Positions 14,830 through 20,617 of a stretch of DNA of 23,037 bases are shown here, in pieces. The notes beneath the pieces are model-generated. The model saw nothing but the letters and a program-made list of their open reading frames with translations, searched no databases and was not told where the DNA came from. Origin of the DNA: a virus; the IMG/VR virus record IMGVR_UViG_3300025280_000182, positions 1 to 23,037 of that record; one strand, written 5' to 3'. Position 1 is the first letter of the stretch. Each line of letters opens with the position of its first letter. Made by a program: the position numbers and the translations under genes.

Positions 14830-15325
14830 TTCGACCCCTGATCAACCAGTAAAGAGCCGCTTCCGCCGGAAATCCCAGGGCCAAACAAACAGAACCCGTG
14901 TAACAGGCCGCATTGGGAAAGACCTTCTTGCCGCTTTCGTGGAGTATGTCCGTGATTTCCCTTATCCTGTCCCAGATGTCCCGGTTCCTTACACATAGAA
15001 CACGGTCAATCCTCGAAAGCTCCGGGTCAGGTCTGCCTTTCACGAAACCAGAACCCCAACCAGGAACCAAACGCTTCCCCTTGATTCTGAGCCTCGCCTC
15101 TTCTGCGTAAGAAGACCCGGAAAGGAATCTCACTACCTGGCTCACAGGCCCGTGAACCCCCCCGATAGCAAGCATCCCAGCAGCAATGGATGAAATGTAG
15201 TCCTTCTCAGCCGTCGCGTACTGGGAAATGACAACCGAGCTTAGATTCTCCCTCCTCGCTAACCGATCGTGGACCAACATCAACTCGTCAACCAGAACCC
15301 CGCCTAGCTCCCGAAGAAGAACCAT
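14780..15325 (-). CDS. Citrate-synthase-like protein lacking two catalytic residues
   Basis: 181 residues matching the C-terminal half of citrate/2-methylcitrate synthase or citryl-CoA lyase relatives in order: DELMLVHDRLARRENLSS (the 'L-vlhaDHe-n-S' helix), ISSIAAGMLAIGGVHGPVSQ ('-a-aaGi-al-G-lHGGan'), LVPGWGSGFVKGRPDPEL ('i-GfGHrvyk--DPRa'), FPNAACYTGSVCLALGFP ('-pNvDfysg-v---lGip'), LYWLIRGRIGAWTEIYLE ('lf-iaR--GW-AH--E'). The 'HGG' His is kept (H58), but the GHR His is replaced (GSG, 91-93) and the Asp of 'NvDfy' is Ala (NAA, 138-140). Citrate synthases are about 370-430 residues, so this is a half-length, probably non-catalytic relative. It may bind acyl-CoA or have a new role. ATG at 15323-15325; the ribosome binding site is weak. 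Confidence 0.7.
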   Translation of the reverse strand: MVLLRELGGVLVDELMLVHDRLARRENLSSVVISQYATAEKDYISSIAAGMLAIGGVHGPVSQVVRFLSGSSYAEEARLRIKGKRLVPGWGSGFVKGRPDPELSRIDRVLCVRNRDIWDRIREITDILHESGKKVFPNAACYTGSVCLALGFPAEAALYWLIRGRIGAWTEIYLENYNPRL

Positions 15326-15349
15326 ATGGTTAATTCTGCCTCACCGTAT

Positions 15350-15595
15350 CTAAAAGGGGATGTACGCCGCGATCCGTAACAACGTGATAAGGACCATTCC
15401 CGTGAGCAGAAAAATGGTCCAAGTAATGGCCCAAATGGCGATTTGGAGGGGTTTCATCCTCACACCTTCGCGTAACCCGGCACTCCAGGCCCCGCCACCC
15501 CGTTCCACCAGTAGAAATGCGCCCACCATACAGAGACAGGTTCCACGTGAAACCCTATAACACCCCAGGAACCGTTTGGCAAGACCAAGCATCAT
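15350..15595 (-). CDS. Small membrane protein with two hydrophobic segments
   Basis: 81 residues from the ATG at 15593-15595 (a second ATG follows at once), with AGGGG just upstream. A weaker hydrophobic stretch (GTCLCMVGAFLLV) and a strong one near the C terminus (IAIWAITWTIFLLTGMVLIT) suggest two membrane passes, a holin-like layout. Alternatively translation starts at an internal ATG near 15457 (MKPLQIAIWA) with AAGGTG upstream, giving a 35-residue one-pass peptide. The gene ends 24 bases before the citrate-synthase-like gene. Function unknown. Confidence 0.45.
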   Translation of the reverse strand: MMLGLAKRFLGCYRVSRGTCLCMVGAFLLVERGGGAWSAGLREGVRMKPLQIAIWAITWTIFLLTGMVLITLLRIAAYIPF

Positions 15596-15683
15596 GGGGC
15601 CCCTAATCCTGTCCCGGGCAACATGTGACAACCGGCAAATGGATAAGGGGCCCCTTTGTGGGGACGGCACAGGGAGGGGGATG

Positions 15684-15705
15684 CAAAGCGCGAGGTCGCG
15701 CTTTG
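15684..15705. repeat. 10-bp palindrome in the regulatory gap between operons
   Basis: CAAAGCGCGA (15684-15693) and TCGCGCTTTG (15696-15705) are exact inverted repeats separated by GG. The gap 15596-15827 contains no convincing gene. It also holds several GGGGCCCC blocks (15597, 15651, 15731, 15763 approx.) and the direct repeat TGATAAGTTT (15779-15788, 15801-15810) with a CTTATCATC inverted copy near 15745. A perfect TTGACA (15714-15719, leftward) has no good -10. This is probably the control region for the terminase block. Confidence 0.6.
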
Positions 15706-15821
15706 GGAAAATTTTGTCAAGGCTTTTTTTGGGGCCCCGCCGTCCTTATCATCGGGAAAAATGGGGCCCTTTTTTCAATGATAAGTTTGTCGGTTTGCGA
15801 TGATAAGTTTCGGGGCGCGGA

Positions 15822-15854
15822 CAAAAAAAGAGCCCGGGATTTTCCCGGGCTCTT
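15822..15854 (-). terminator. Strong rho-independent terminator of the three-gene operon
   Basis: The 11-bp stem AAGAGCCCGGG (15828-15838) / CCCGGGCTCTT (15844-15854) has a 5-base loop. Read leftwards the stem is followed by TTTTTTTGT. It lies about 24 bases past the stop of the last gene in the operon. Textbook structure. Confidence 0.9.
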
Positions 15855-15877
15855 CGGGTTGACTGCTCTCTAAATTC

Positions 15878-16129
15878 TCATTCAAAAAATACGATCGCGA
15901 TCCTTCCATCTTCTAGCGGTTCGCATTCGAAGAGCGGAAGGTTCGGCAGCCACACTGCAAATTGTTTTCCCCTCTCCCCGAGGTTACCGCCACAAACGCA
16001 AGTTGGAATCCCACACAACTCTCGGCGAGCACGGCGGACCTGTCGGGTTGACAAAATCCCATCATCGGGAAGGTCAAGGCGAACACTCGAATTGTGGAAG
16101 CTATTTGTGATCGTGATTCTATGTTTCAT
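15878..16129 (-). CDS. Small hypothetical protein, last gene of a three-gene operon
   Basis: 83 residues from the ATG at 16127-16129 (MKHRITITNSFHNSSVRLDL). The upstream frame to 16162 only translates the intercistronic hairpin, and GGGGAGAATGGGAAAATG supplies the binding site. A central basic stretch (LSTRQVRRARRELCG) is followed by GIPTCVCGGNLGERG and a beta-rich end (LFECEPLEDGRIAIVFFE). Three Cys (CGIPTCVC) could bind metal but do not make a full motif. The TRQVRRARRELCG...CVCGG arrangement resembles small phage proteins that regulate or modify host factors, but I cannot name a family. Confidence 0.7.
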   Translation of the reverse strand: MKHRITITNSFHNSSVRLDLPDDGILSTRQVRRARRELCGIPTCVCGGNLGERGKQFAVWLPNLPLFECEPLEDGRIAIVFFE

Positions 16130-16149
16130 TTTCCCATTCTCCCCTAAAG

Positions 16150-16173
16150 GGCCCGGGGACAATTCCCCGGGCC
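16150..16173 (-). promoter_or_regulatory. Intercistronic CCCGGG hairpin
   Basis: GGCCCGGGGA (16150-16159) pairs with TCCCCGGGCC (16164-16173) over a 4-base loop. Read leftwards it is followed by CTTTA, too short for efficient termination, and then the next gene's ribosome binding site. It is nearly identical to the hairpin at 16858-16883, so it is a repeated element, probably for partial termination, mRNA processing or 3'-end protection. Confidence 0.75.
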
Positions 16174-16184
16174 TGGGTTAACTG

Positions 16185-16838
16185 CTAGGCGGCTTTCAGT
16201 TTGCCCGAAGCCTTAAGTCCGATCGTCAAACCCAGGTCGAACAACTTCCCCGAATCAAAACACAAACCGCAATCAACACACTTGATTCCCCGTGTCGCAT
16301 GCGGGCAAGGGGCGATATCTTCCCCGTCTAACTGGTAGACCTTTTCAGATGGAAAGTCTTGAACCACGATCGCGGCGGCGTATCCACGCTTGCGCGCCGC
16401 ACGGACGTCCGTGACGTTCTCACAACTCGCGAGGACGTTCGCCCCTTGCCAACTTTTTATTGATACGGTCCGCCACGCATGCGTGTACGTGTACGCTAGA
16501 AACCCGGACCGTGCCTGATAACGCAACATTGCGCTAGACACGATTAGCGCGGTGGCGTCCGTGGGGCAATCGCCTAGCACATGTACCCTTAAGTCCCGAT
16601 CGCCGGGCAAGCTGTCAATGCCCGCCGCCTCACAAAGTGCGATTTGAATCAGATCCTTAATCGGGGATTTGTTTAACCGGTTAGTCGTGAAAGCGGCTGG
16701 ATAAGCTAGCGTGTAACAGTCACCGGATAGATACGGGCAGTCACTCGGGCATGTTTCCATGCTTGCCCACGTGACAGCGAGCGGGCCCGTTTTAGAATCC
16801 CCGGTAACCTTGACAGCGATTGCGGGTTGACTATGCAT
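16185..16838 (-). CDS. Cysteine-rich phage protein resembling DUF7227 / mycobacteriophage Gp88-type
   Basis: 217 residues from the ATG at 16836-16838 with AAGGAGGA upstream; the longer frame to 16871 only reads the hairpin. The N terminus GDSKTGPLAVTWASMETCPS, then DCPYLSGDCYTLAYP (Cys 30, 34, 41), is the pattern I associate with phage families of the 'K-GP--vt--s--TCP--CP----CYA' type. Later come LRVHVLGDCP, YTYTHAWRT, VLASCENVTDVRAARKRGYA and a C-terminal cluster APCPHATRGIKCVDCGLCF (Cys 178, 187, 190, 193). Two Cys clusters suggest an Fe-S or zinc site. The function of these families is not established. It is the middle gene of the operon at 17.1-15.9 kb. Confidence 0.75.
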   Translation of the reverse strand: MHSQPAIAVKVTGDSKTGPLAVTWASMETCPSDCPYLSGDCYTLAYPAAFTTNRLNKSPIKDLIQIALCEAAGIDSLPGDRDLRVHVLGDCPTDATALIVSSAMLRYQARSGFLAYTYTHAWRTVSIKSWQGANVLASCENVTDVRAARKRGYAAAIVVQDFPSEKVYQLDGEDIAPCPHATRGIKCVDCGLCFDSGKLFDLGLTIGLKASGKLKAA

Positions 16839-16857
16839 TTTCCCGTCCTCCTTTAAA

Positions 16858-16883
16858 GGGCCCGGGGACAATTCCCCGGGCCC
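16858..16883 (-). promoter_or_regulatory. Intercistronic CCCGGG hairpin (second copy)
   Basis: GGGCCCGGGGA (16858-16868) and TCCCCGGGCCC (16873-16883) form an 11-bp stem with a 4-base loop (CAAT on the plus strand). It is the same element as at 16150-16173, again between a stop codon and the next ribosome binding site. Followed leftwards by TTTAAAGGAGGACGGGAAAA. Confidence 0.75.
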
Positions 16884-16893
16884 GGGTTGAATG

Positions 16894-17085
16894 CTATCGA
16901 TCGGAGAGAATCCGATCGTAAGCGGCCCGGACGTCTATCCAGGCAACAAACCCGTCGCCCATCGCATCCTTCAGAGCGGCCAAGATATTTTCTTGGGACA
17001 CATCATCATCAAAGTAAGCGATTTGTTCATCCGTCCATGTTTCAATCCTTGAATCAAAGTCTAGATCAAGTTCTCTATCATTCAT
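16894..17085 (-). CDS. Small acidic hypothetical protein, first gene of the operon
   Basis: 63 residues, ATG at 17083-17085 with GGAGAATGGGAAA upstream, the same leader used by the next two genes. The N-terminal half is strongly acidic (MNDRELDLDFDSRIETWTDE, then YFDDDVSQ). The second half is helical (NILAALKDAMGDGFVAWIDV). Small acidic early proteins often mimic DNA or bind host proteins, which is only a possibility here. No family recognised. It lies directly after a near-consensus promoter and so should be strongly expressed. Confidence 0.7.
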   Translation of the reverse strand: MNDRELDLDFDSRIETWTDEQIAYFDDDVSQENILAALKDAMGDGFVAWIDVRAAYDRILSDR

Positions 17086-17138
17086 TTTCCCATTCTCCGT
17101 TTAGGTGTTACTCGCCGGTCCCTTGACCAACTTGAATA

Positions 17139-17169
17139 CTATTTTACAAAATAGATATCAGAGTGTCAA
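17139..17169 (-). promoter_or_regulatory. Near-consensus sigma70 promoter with overlapping dyad
   Basis: Read leftwards: TTGACA (17164-17169), a 17-base spacer, TAAAAT (17141-17146). Five of six -10 bases match and the -35 is perfect. A 7-bp inverted repeat, CTATTTT (17139-17145) and AAAATAG (17148-17154), covers the -10 and could be an operator. It drives the three-gene operon ending at the 15.83 kb terminator. Confidence 0.8.
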
Positions 17170-17330
17170 GGGAAAAATGGGCTAAATTGAAAAAAAATGA
17201 AAAAAAATATAGGCCGACAAATACAAGATTTTGGCACAGAGATTGCAAGAAACATCTGGGGCCTGCTAACTGTTAACAGTCAACTGTGATGTTTGGGGGG
17301 CGAAATTGTTAACAATCGGCAATCGACTGT

Positions 17331-17407
17331 GGGCTGTTGACAGTGGGCTGTTGACAGTGGACTGTTGACAGTGGACTGTGGGCTGTTGACAGTGAACTGT
17401 TGACTGT
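17331..17407. repeat. Sub-array of 14-base units (GGGCTGTTGACAGT type)
   Basis: Consecutive units at 17331, 17345 and 17359, a half unit at 17373, then 17380 and 17394. Each is two heptamers (GGRCTGT + TGACAGT). The half unit shows that 7 bases is the true period. Each unit carries an imperfect dyad ACTGTTGACAGT. Confidence 0.85.
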
Positions 17408-17472
17408 CAACAATCGGCGGTTGACTGTTGACAGAAAAAAACCGGCTGCTAACTGTTAACAGTCAATTGTCA

Positions 17473-17542
17473 TCGGTTTGCTGCTGTCGGTTTGCTGTTA
17501 TCGGTTTGCTGTTATCGGTTTGCTGCTGTCGGTTTGCTGTTA
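17473..17542. repeat. Five tandem 14-base units (TCGGTTTGCTGYTR)
   Basis: Units start at 17473, 17487, 17501, 17515 and 17529 with no indels. They alternate only at the last positions (CTG or TTA). The array then runs straight into three overlapping GTTAAC words (17538-17560). Related single copies occur near 17563-17585 and 17637. The exact 14-base phase suggests recent amplification. Confidence 0.88.
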
Positions 17543-17888
17543 ACAGTTAACAGTTAACAGTTGTCGGTTTGCTGTCATCGGTTTGCGGTGGAAAAAAAGC
17601 TGTTAACTGTTAACAATCGACTGTTGACAGTTCTCATCGGTTTGCCGCTAAAAGAAAAAAACAAAAAAAACTGTTAACAATCGACAGATGGCAGATTTCT
17701 GTCGGTTTGGTGGGTCAAACTGTTAACAGTTGGCTGTCAACAATCGACTGTCATTTGGTTGTTTGGGGGGCAAAACTGTTAACAATCGACTGTCAACAGT
17801 TGACTGTGCCGTGGGGGGGGCAAAACTGTTAACAGTTGGCTGTTTACAATAGACAGTGAATAGTATGCTGCTTATCTGAGCCGGGGCG

Positions 17889-17944
17889 ACTCACATTACA
17901 TGACTTGAATACTGCAACTCAAATTACATGAGTTGAGTCCTGCA
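17889..17944. repeat. Two tandem 28-base iteron-like repeats
   Basis: 17889-17916 and 17917-17944 match at 24 of 28 positions; both contain ATTACATGA and end in CTGCA. The second carries an ACTCAA ... TTGAGT dyad. They lie between the heptamer array and the HTH gene, which is a typical place for binding sites of a replication or regulatory protein. Confidence 0.8.
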
Positions 17945-17960
17945 CCGCAGATCACGCCTG

Positions 17961-18004
17961 CCTGCAAAAGGCGTGCCAAAAGTATCCTGCAAAATGCGTG
18001 CCAA
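17961..18004. repeat. Two 19-base direct repeats beside the HTH gene
   Basis: CCTGCAAAAGGCGTGCCAA (17961-17979) recurs at 17986-18004 with one mismatch (G to T), a 25-base spacing. The second copy ends three bases before the HTH gene's stop codon. Iteron-like; possibly bound by that protein. Confidence 0.8.
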
Positions 18005-18007
18005 GGG

Positions 18008-18481
18008 CTAGGGTGAAACGTCAGGTTTCGTGGCCTGCCCTCCGGGCGCGGCTACTCCCCCCGACCGGCGGACCCGGGCCTCGGCGAGGAGTTCGAGTTC
18101 CTTCTCGGAGATCTGGATCTGCCGGGCATCTATATCCCCGTTTATGAGCAGTGACAGGCTCAGGGGGGCCTGCTGGCCGGGCATCTTCATTTCAATCAAC
18201 TGGACCTTGTCGGTGGCGATCGCCGCGCTGGTCACCAGTGACTTGATGTCGTTCGCGTTCGTCGCCTCGATCGATGGGAGGTCACGCGCAACGGTGGAAC
18301 GCAAGGCCGACGCCAGGGCCAACCATTCCTGGACCCTGCGCTCCTTTGCCCGGCTAACGAGCGTTTCGAACGCTTCCCGATCGCCCGGGGTCTCATCATC
18401 GTCCAGGTGGAAATATTTGAGAATGGTAGGCACAGAAAGATTGAGTTTCCTTGACGTCGGTCTCACTCCTTCCCCCAGCAA
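18008..18481 (-). CDS. HTH DNA-binding protein, possible small terminase or initiator-like
   Basis: 157 residues from a TTG at 18479-18481. A helix-turn-helix is visible at the start: LLGEGVRPTSRKLNLSVPTI, then LKYFHLDD. The middle is helical (VQEWLALASALRSTVARDLP) with SLVTSAAIATDKVQLIEMKM, a 'l-aGi-tDK-qLl' pattern seen in phage and transposon HTH proteins. The C terminus has SEKELELLAEARVRR. The same frame stays open to about 18587 and reads protein-like (SQEIAKKLSIDRIAEIKAAQ), completing the first helix, but has no ATG, GTG or TTG. The true start may be non-standard or lost by a frameshift. Repeats at 17.9-18.0 kb lie just downstream. Role uncertain. Confidence 0.65.
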   Translation of the reverse strand: MLGEGVRPTSRKLNLSVPTILKYFHLDDDETPGDREAFETLVSRAKERRVQEWLALASALRSTVARDLPSIEATNANDIKSLVTSAAIATDKVQLIEMKMPGQQAPLSLSLLINGDIDARQIQISEKELELLAEARVRRSGGVAAPGGQATKPDVSP

Positions 18482-18602
18482 CTGGGCGGCCTTTATCTCG
18501 GCGATTCTATCTATCGAAAGTTTCTTTGCGATTTCCTGAGACCCCTTGACATATCTCGATTTGTGTGGTCGGTCTAGCCTTGCTTTTCACTCAACGGCAA
18601 GG

Positions 18603-18632
18603 ATGTTACCGGACCCCCCAGAAGCGTGTCAA
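18603..18632 (-). promoter_or_regulatory. Promoter for the HTH gene
   Basis: Read leftwards: TTGACA (18627-18632), 18-base spacer, TAACAT (18603-18608). Transcription would begin near 18596, only a few bases before a GTG at 18589-18591 (GTGAAAAGC), so the mRNA may be almost leaderless. Confidence 0.55.
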
Positions 18633-18695
18633 GTACTAAATGCTACTTGGCAGGATATTTCTCAAGAATAATTTCTGAAATAAAAAGCCCACAGA

Positions 18696-19389
18696 TGGCG
18701 TGTGCGGTTAGATCTCGACCTCCCCCTGGTAAAGACCCTCCTTGTGCGTAAATGCTCTCTGAGGGGCTTATATGGCCTCTCAGGGGGAGATCCATATTTG
18801 GAAGTGGGTCGTGATTAGAGAGCGGGGCGGGCTGATCGGGCGTGTCGGGGTGCCTGAAACCCTAGGCTATTACTCGACTTATTGATTTTACTTGAAAGAA
18901 AGAGTGGTAATTCTCACTGTGTATATGCACATAGACGGAGTACCATAGACGTGTACGCGGGACGGAATAAGCGAACTCAATCTCCCCAAAGGGGACGCTG
19001 GAAGAAAGGCGGTAGACGACGAATCAAAGAGCCCGCAAGAGAGTCAAGGAGCCATCAGTAAGTGGGAGCAGTTGAGGGAACTGGTGCGGTGCGGTAAGGC
19101 CGACCCCACCCCGATTATCAGCCGACCCTAGACCATGATGTAGATTACGGAAGCGGGTCAGACATCTACAACGCAACATCGTCGGCTGGAGCGCGCGGGT
19201 GGAACACCGAGGGCCGTCAAGCCAACTGAATCCCCTGGCCGCAGGGAGACCTTGGATGCGAGTCGTTGTGGGTAATTGGGCTTCGACAGAATTCCACCTG
19301 GAAGATGGGCGGCCAACAGCGTACGGGGCGATGGTCGCCCCGCTGAAGAGGCCCAAGCGAGGGCCGAAACGCTGAACAGGAGAACGGGC
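18696..19389 (+). ncRNA. Candidate structured non-coding RNA / leader of the rightward operon
   Basis: About 690 bases with no frame having both a good start and coding character, but with many stems. Examples: CTCCCCCTG (18720-18728) / CAGGGGGAG (18781-18789) enclosing CTGAGGGGC (18759-18767) / GCCTCTCAG (18775-18783); CAGCCGAC (19119-19126) / GTCGGCTG (19181-19188) enclosing TGTAGAT (19139-19145) / ATCTACA (19164-19170); CAGTT/AACTG at 19069-19083; and CGGGGCGA / TCGCCCCG at 19324-19342. Nested stems suggest a folded RNA, possibly like the large phage-associated RNAs (GOLLD, ROOL), or a long 5' leader. No clear plus-strand promoter was found. Two start-less coding-like frames (18945-19131 and 19138-19374) leave a decayed gene as an alternative. 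Confidence 0.35.
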
Positions 19390-19632
19390 ATGACCAAGAA
19401 CATGATCAAGGAAAGAACTACCATCAGAGATGCGGTCTCGAAGGTCTTCGACCGGCTGGCCCAATACTCATCGAGCTTCGGAGGCGTCGCACAGGCCTCT
19501 GAGGATATCCTGCACGTCATCGACACGGTCGCCTACAAGGAGTTCGACCCCGACCTGGAAGAACTGGTTGGCAAGCTGAGATGGCACCTCGACAAGGCCT
19601 ACAAGGAGGGACTGATATCTGACTGGCGGTAA
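19390..19632 (+). CDS. Small helical hypothetical protein, first gene of the ATPase operon
   Basis: 80 residues, ATG at 19390-19392 with AGGAG seven bases upstream. A frame open to 19276 exists, but its extra residues translate the upstream hairpin. Sequence MTKNMIKERTTIRDAVSKVF, then SEDILHVIDTVAYKEFDPDL and ELVGKLRWHLDKAYKEGLIS: entirely helical, no membrane segment or metal motif. It is separated from the next gene by the first covarying leader element. Family not recognised; it probably serves the same module. Confidence 0.75.
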   Translation: MTKNMIKERTTIRDAVSKVFDRLAQYSSSFGGVAQASEDILHVIDTVAYKEFDPDLEELVGKLRWHLDKAYKEGLISDWR

Positions 19633-19717
19633 CCCGGTGAGCCACCCGCCCCCCCCCGGGGGGCGGGCGTAACCCCCTGAACCCGGTGGCAAGGCCGGGG
19701 AGAAAAGGAGATCAGAT
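19633..19717 (+). promoter_or_regulatory. Repeated structured leader element, copy 1
   Basis: Starts right after the stop codon. The conserved block GGTGAGCCA is followed by a 10-bp stem CCCGCCCCCC (19645-19654) / GGGGGGCGGG (19658-19667), then CGTAACCC, then a second small stem CCCGG ... CCGGG whose loop contains TGGCAAGG, then AAAAGGAG before the next ATG. It is homologous to 20618-20720, and the main stem differs there by two compensatory pair changes. Confidence 0.75.
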
Positions 19718-20617
19718 ATGAGCCAGTCGATAGATAAGAGCCTTGGTATTCAATCCCGCTACATGCTGGCCAGCCTTGAAATCAAAGGCTGGTCGGGTCG
19801 GGCGTACGACGCCAAGGCGTCCGCCGAGGTCGCCGTCGCCCACAACGCCCCGGTGGACTCGGGGCGGTACAACAAGATGCTTGTCGCCAGGGACGCGATG
19901 GCCGAGCGCAAACGCAATTCTGGGAAGGCCCGCAAGTTCCACTATGACTCAAGCCTGGAATGGCGGAAGCCCTGGAGACTGCTTCCCGGCAAGGCTTTCA
20001 CGGATTACTCCCGAACGATGCGGGAGTTCATGGCGACTGACCAACGGCTGGTCAAACAGTTCCTGGCGGTATATCCCGACTTGATCGAGGACGCCAAGCG
20101 GAGGCTAAACGGGATGTTCGATCCCGCTGACTACCCGGCCCCCGACTCCATCGGCGAGTTCTTCAGCTTTGAGAATTCGATCGAGGCCATCTCTGACCCG
20201 GGCGACTTTCGGGTGGCCCTCCAGGCGGATGAGGTATCGACCATCAAGGCCGAGATGACCCGGTCCCACCGGGCCTCCATCGAGACCGCCCAGAAGGAGA
20301 TCTGGGGGCGCGTCCAGACTGTCGTCCGGCACATGGCGGACAAGCTCAAAAGCTACGACGTCGGCGCGGACGGCAAGGTCGAAAGCCCGTTCCGAGACAC
20401 GCTGGTCTCGAACATCTCGGGGCTGTTGGATATCCTCCCCGGGCTCAACGTAAAGCAGGATCCCAACCTCACGGCCATCGCCGAGGAGATACGGCGTGAG
20501 GTGCTGGGGACGACTGGAGACCCGCAAGCCTTGCGGGACTCCAAACTCCTGCGTACCCAGGTCGCCGAGTCCGCCGAGGCGGTGCTGGAGCGCATGGCCG
20601 GATTCATGGACCGCTAA
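19718..20617 (+). CDS. DUF3150-like partner of the MoxR ATPase
   Basis: 299 residues, ATG at 19718 with AAAAGGAG upstream. Mostly helical and soluble. The N-terminal 60 residues (SLGIQSRYMLASLEIKGWSG ... VDSGRYNKMLVARDAMAERK) look like the conserved start of phage DUF3150 proteins, followed by FTDYSRTMREFMATDQRLVK, FLAVYPDLIEDAKRRLNGMF, the FDPADYPAPDSIGEFFSFEN box and DPGDFRVAL. DUF3150-type genes are commonly found next to MoxR/CobS-like ATPases and VWA proteins in phages, as here (recollection, not searched). Function unknown; it may be the substrate or adaptor of the ATPase. Covarying leader elements flank it on both sides. Confidence 0.65.
   Translation: MSQSIDKSLGIQSRYMLASLEIKGWSGRAYDAKASAEVAVAHNAPVDSGRYNKMLVARDAMAERKRNSGKARKFHYDSSLEWRKPWRLLPGKAFTDYSRTMREFMATDQRLVKQFLAVYPDLIEDAKRRLNGMFDPADYPAPDSIGEFFSFENSIEAISDPGDFRVALQADEVSTIKAEMTRSHRASIETAQKEIWGRVQTVVRHMADKLKSYDVGADGKVESPFRDTLVSNISGLLDILPGLNVKQDPNLTAIAEEIRREVLGTTGDPQALRDSKLLRTQVAESAEAVLERMAGFMDR

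Larger units (their letters stand above)
17256..17865. repeat. Heptamer-based repeat array with 12 GTTAAC palindromes
   Basis: About 600 bases with no coding frame, built from 7-base words related to GACTGTT and its complement AACAGTC. I count 12 GTTAAC sites. Most sit in CTGTTAACAGT or CTGTTAACAATCG contexts. Short poly-A and GGGGGG spacers and variant words (TGACAGT, TCGGTTTG) interrupt it. The words are self-complementary, so the region could fold into many alternative hairpins. It resembles the short tandem heptanucleotide repeats described in cyanobacteria, but the host link is unproven. Likely roles: replication origin, partition or protein-binding array. Confidence 0.9.

Noticed and set aside
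15691-15719. Leftward promoter with TTGACA at 15714-15719
   Set aside because: No acceptable -10 at 16-18 bases spacing; left as a note only.
17256-17865. CRISPR array
   Set aside because: The repeats are 7-14 bases with no unique spacers and no cas genes nearby.
18030-18539. 169-codon plus-strand frame opposite the HTH gene
   Set aside because: Antisense to a frame with a clear HTH and a promoter; the translation is Ser/Arg-rich, without domains.
18951-19061. 36-residue highly basic peptide with a GTG start
   Set aside because: No close ribosome binding site and it overlaps the hairpin-rich region; not enough evidence for a gene.
19084-19389. Group II intron start (GTGCG near 19084) or tmRNA (GGCTTCGACAG near 19280)
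   Set aside because: No domain V motif, no intron-encoded reverse transcriptase, and no tRNA-like end were found.
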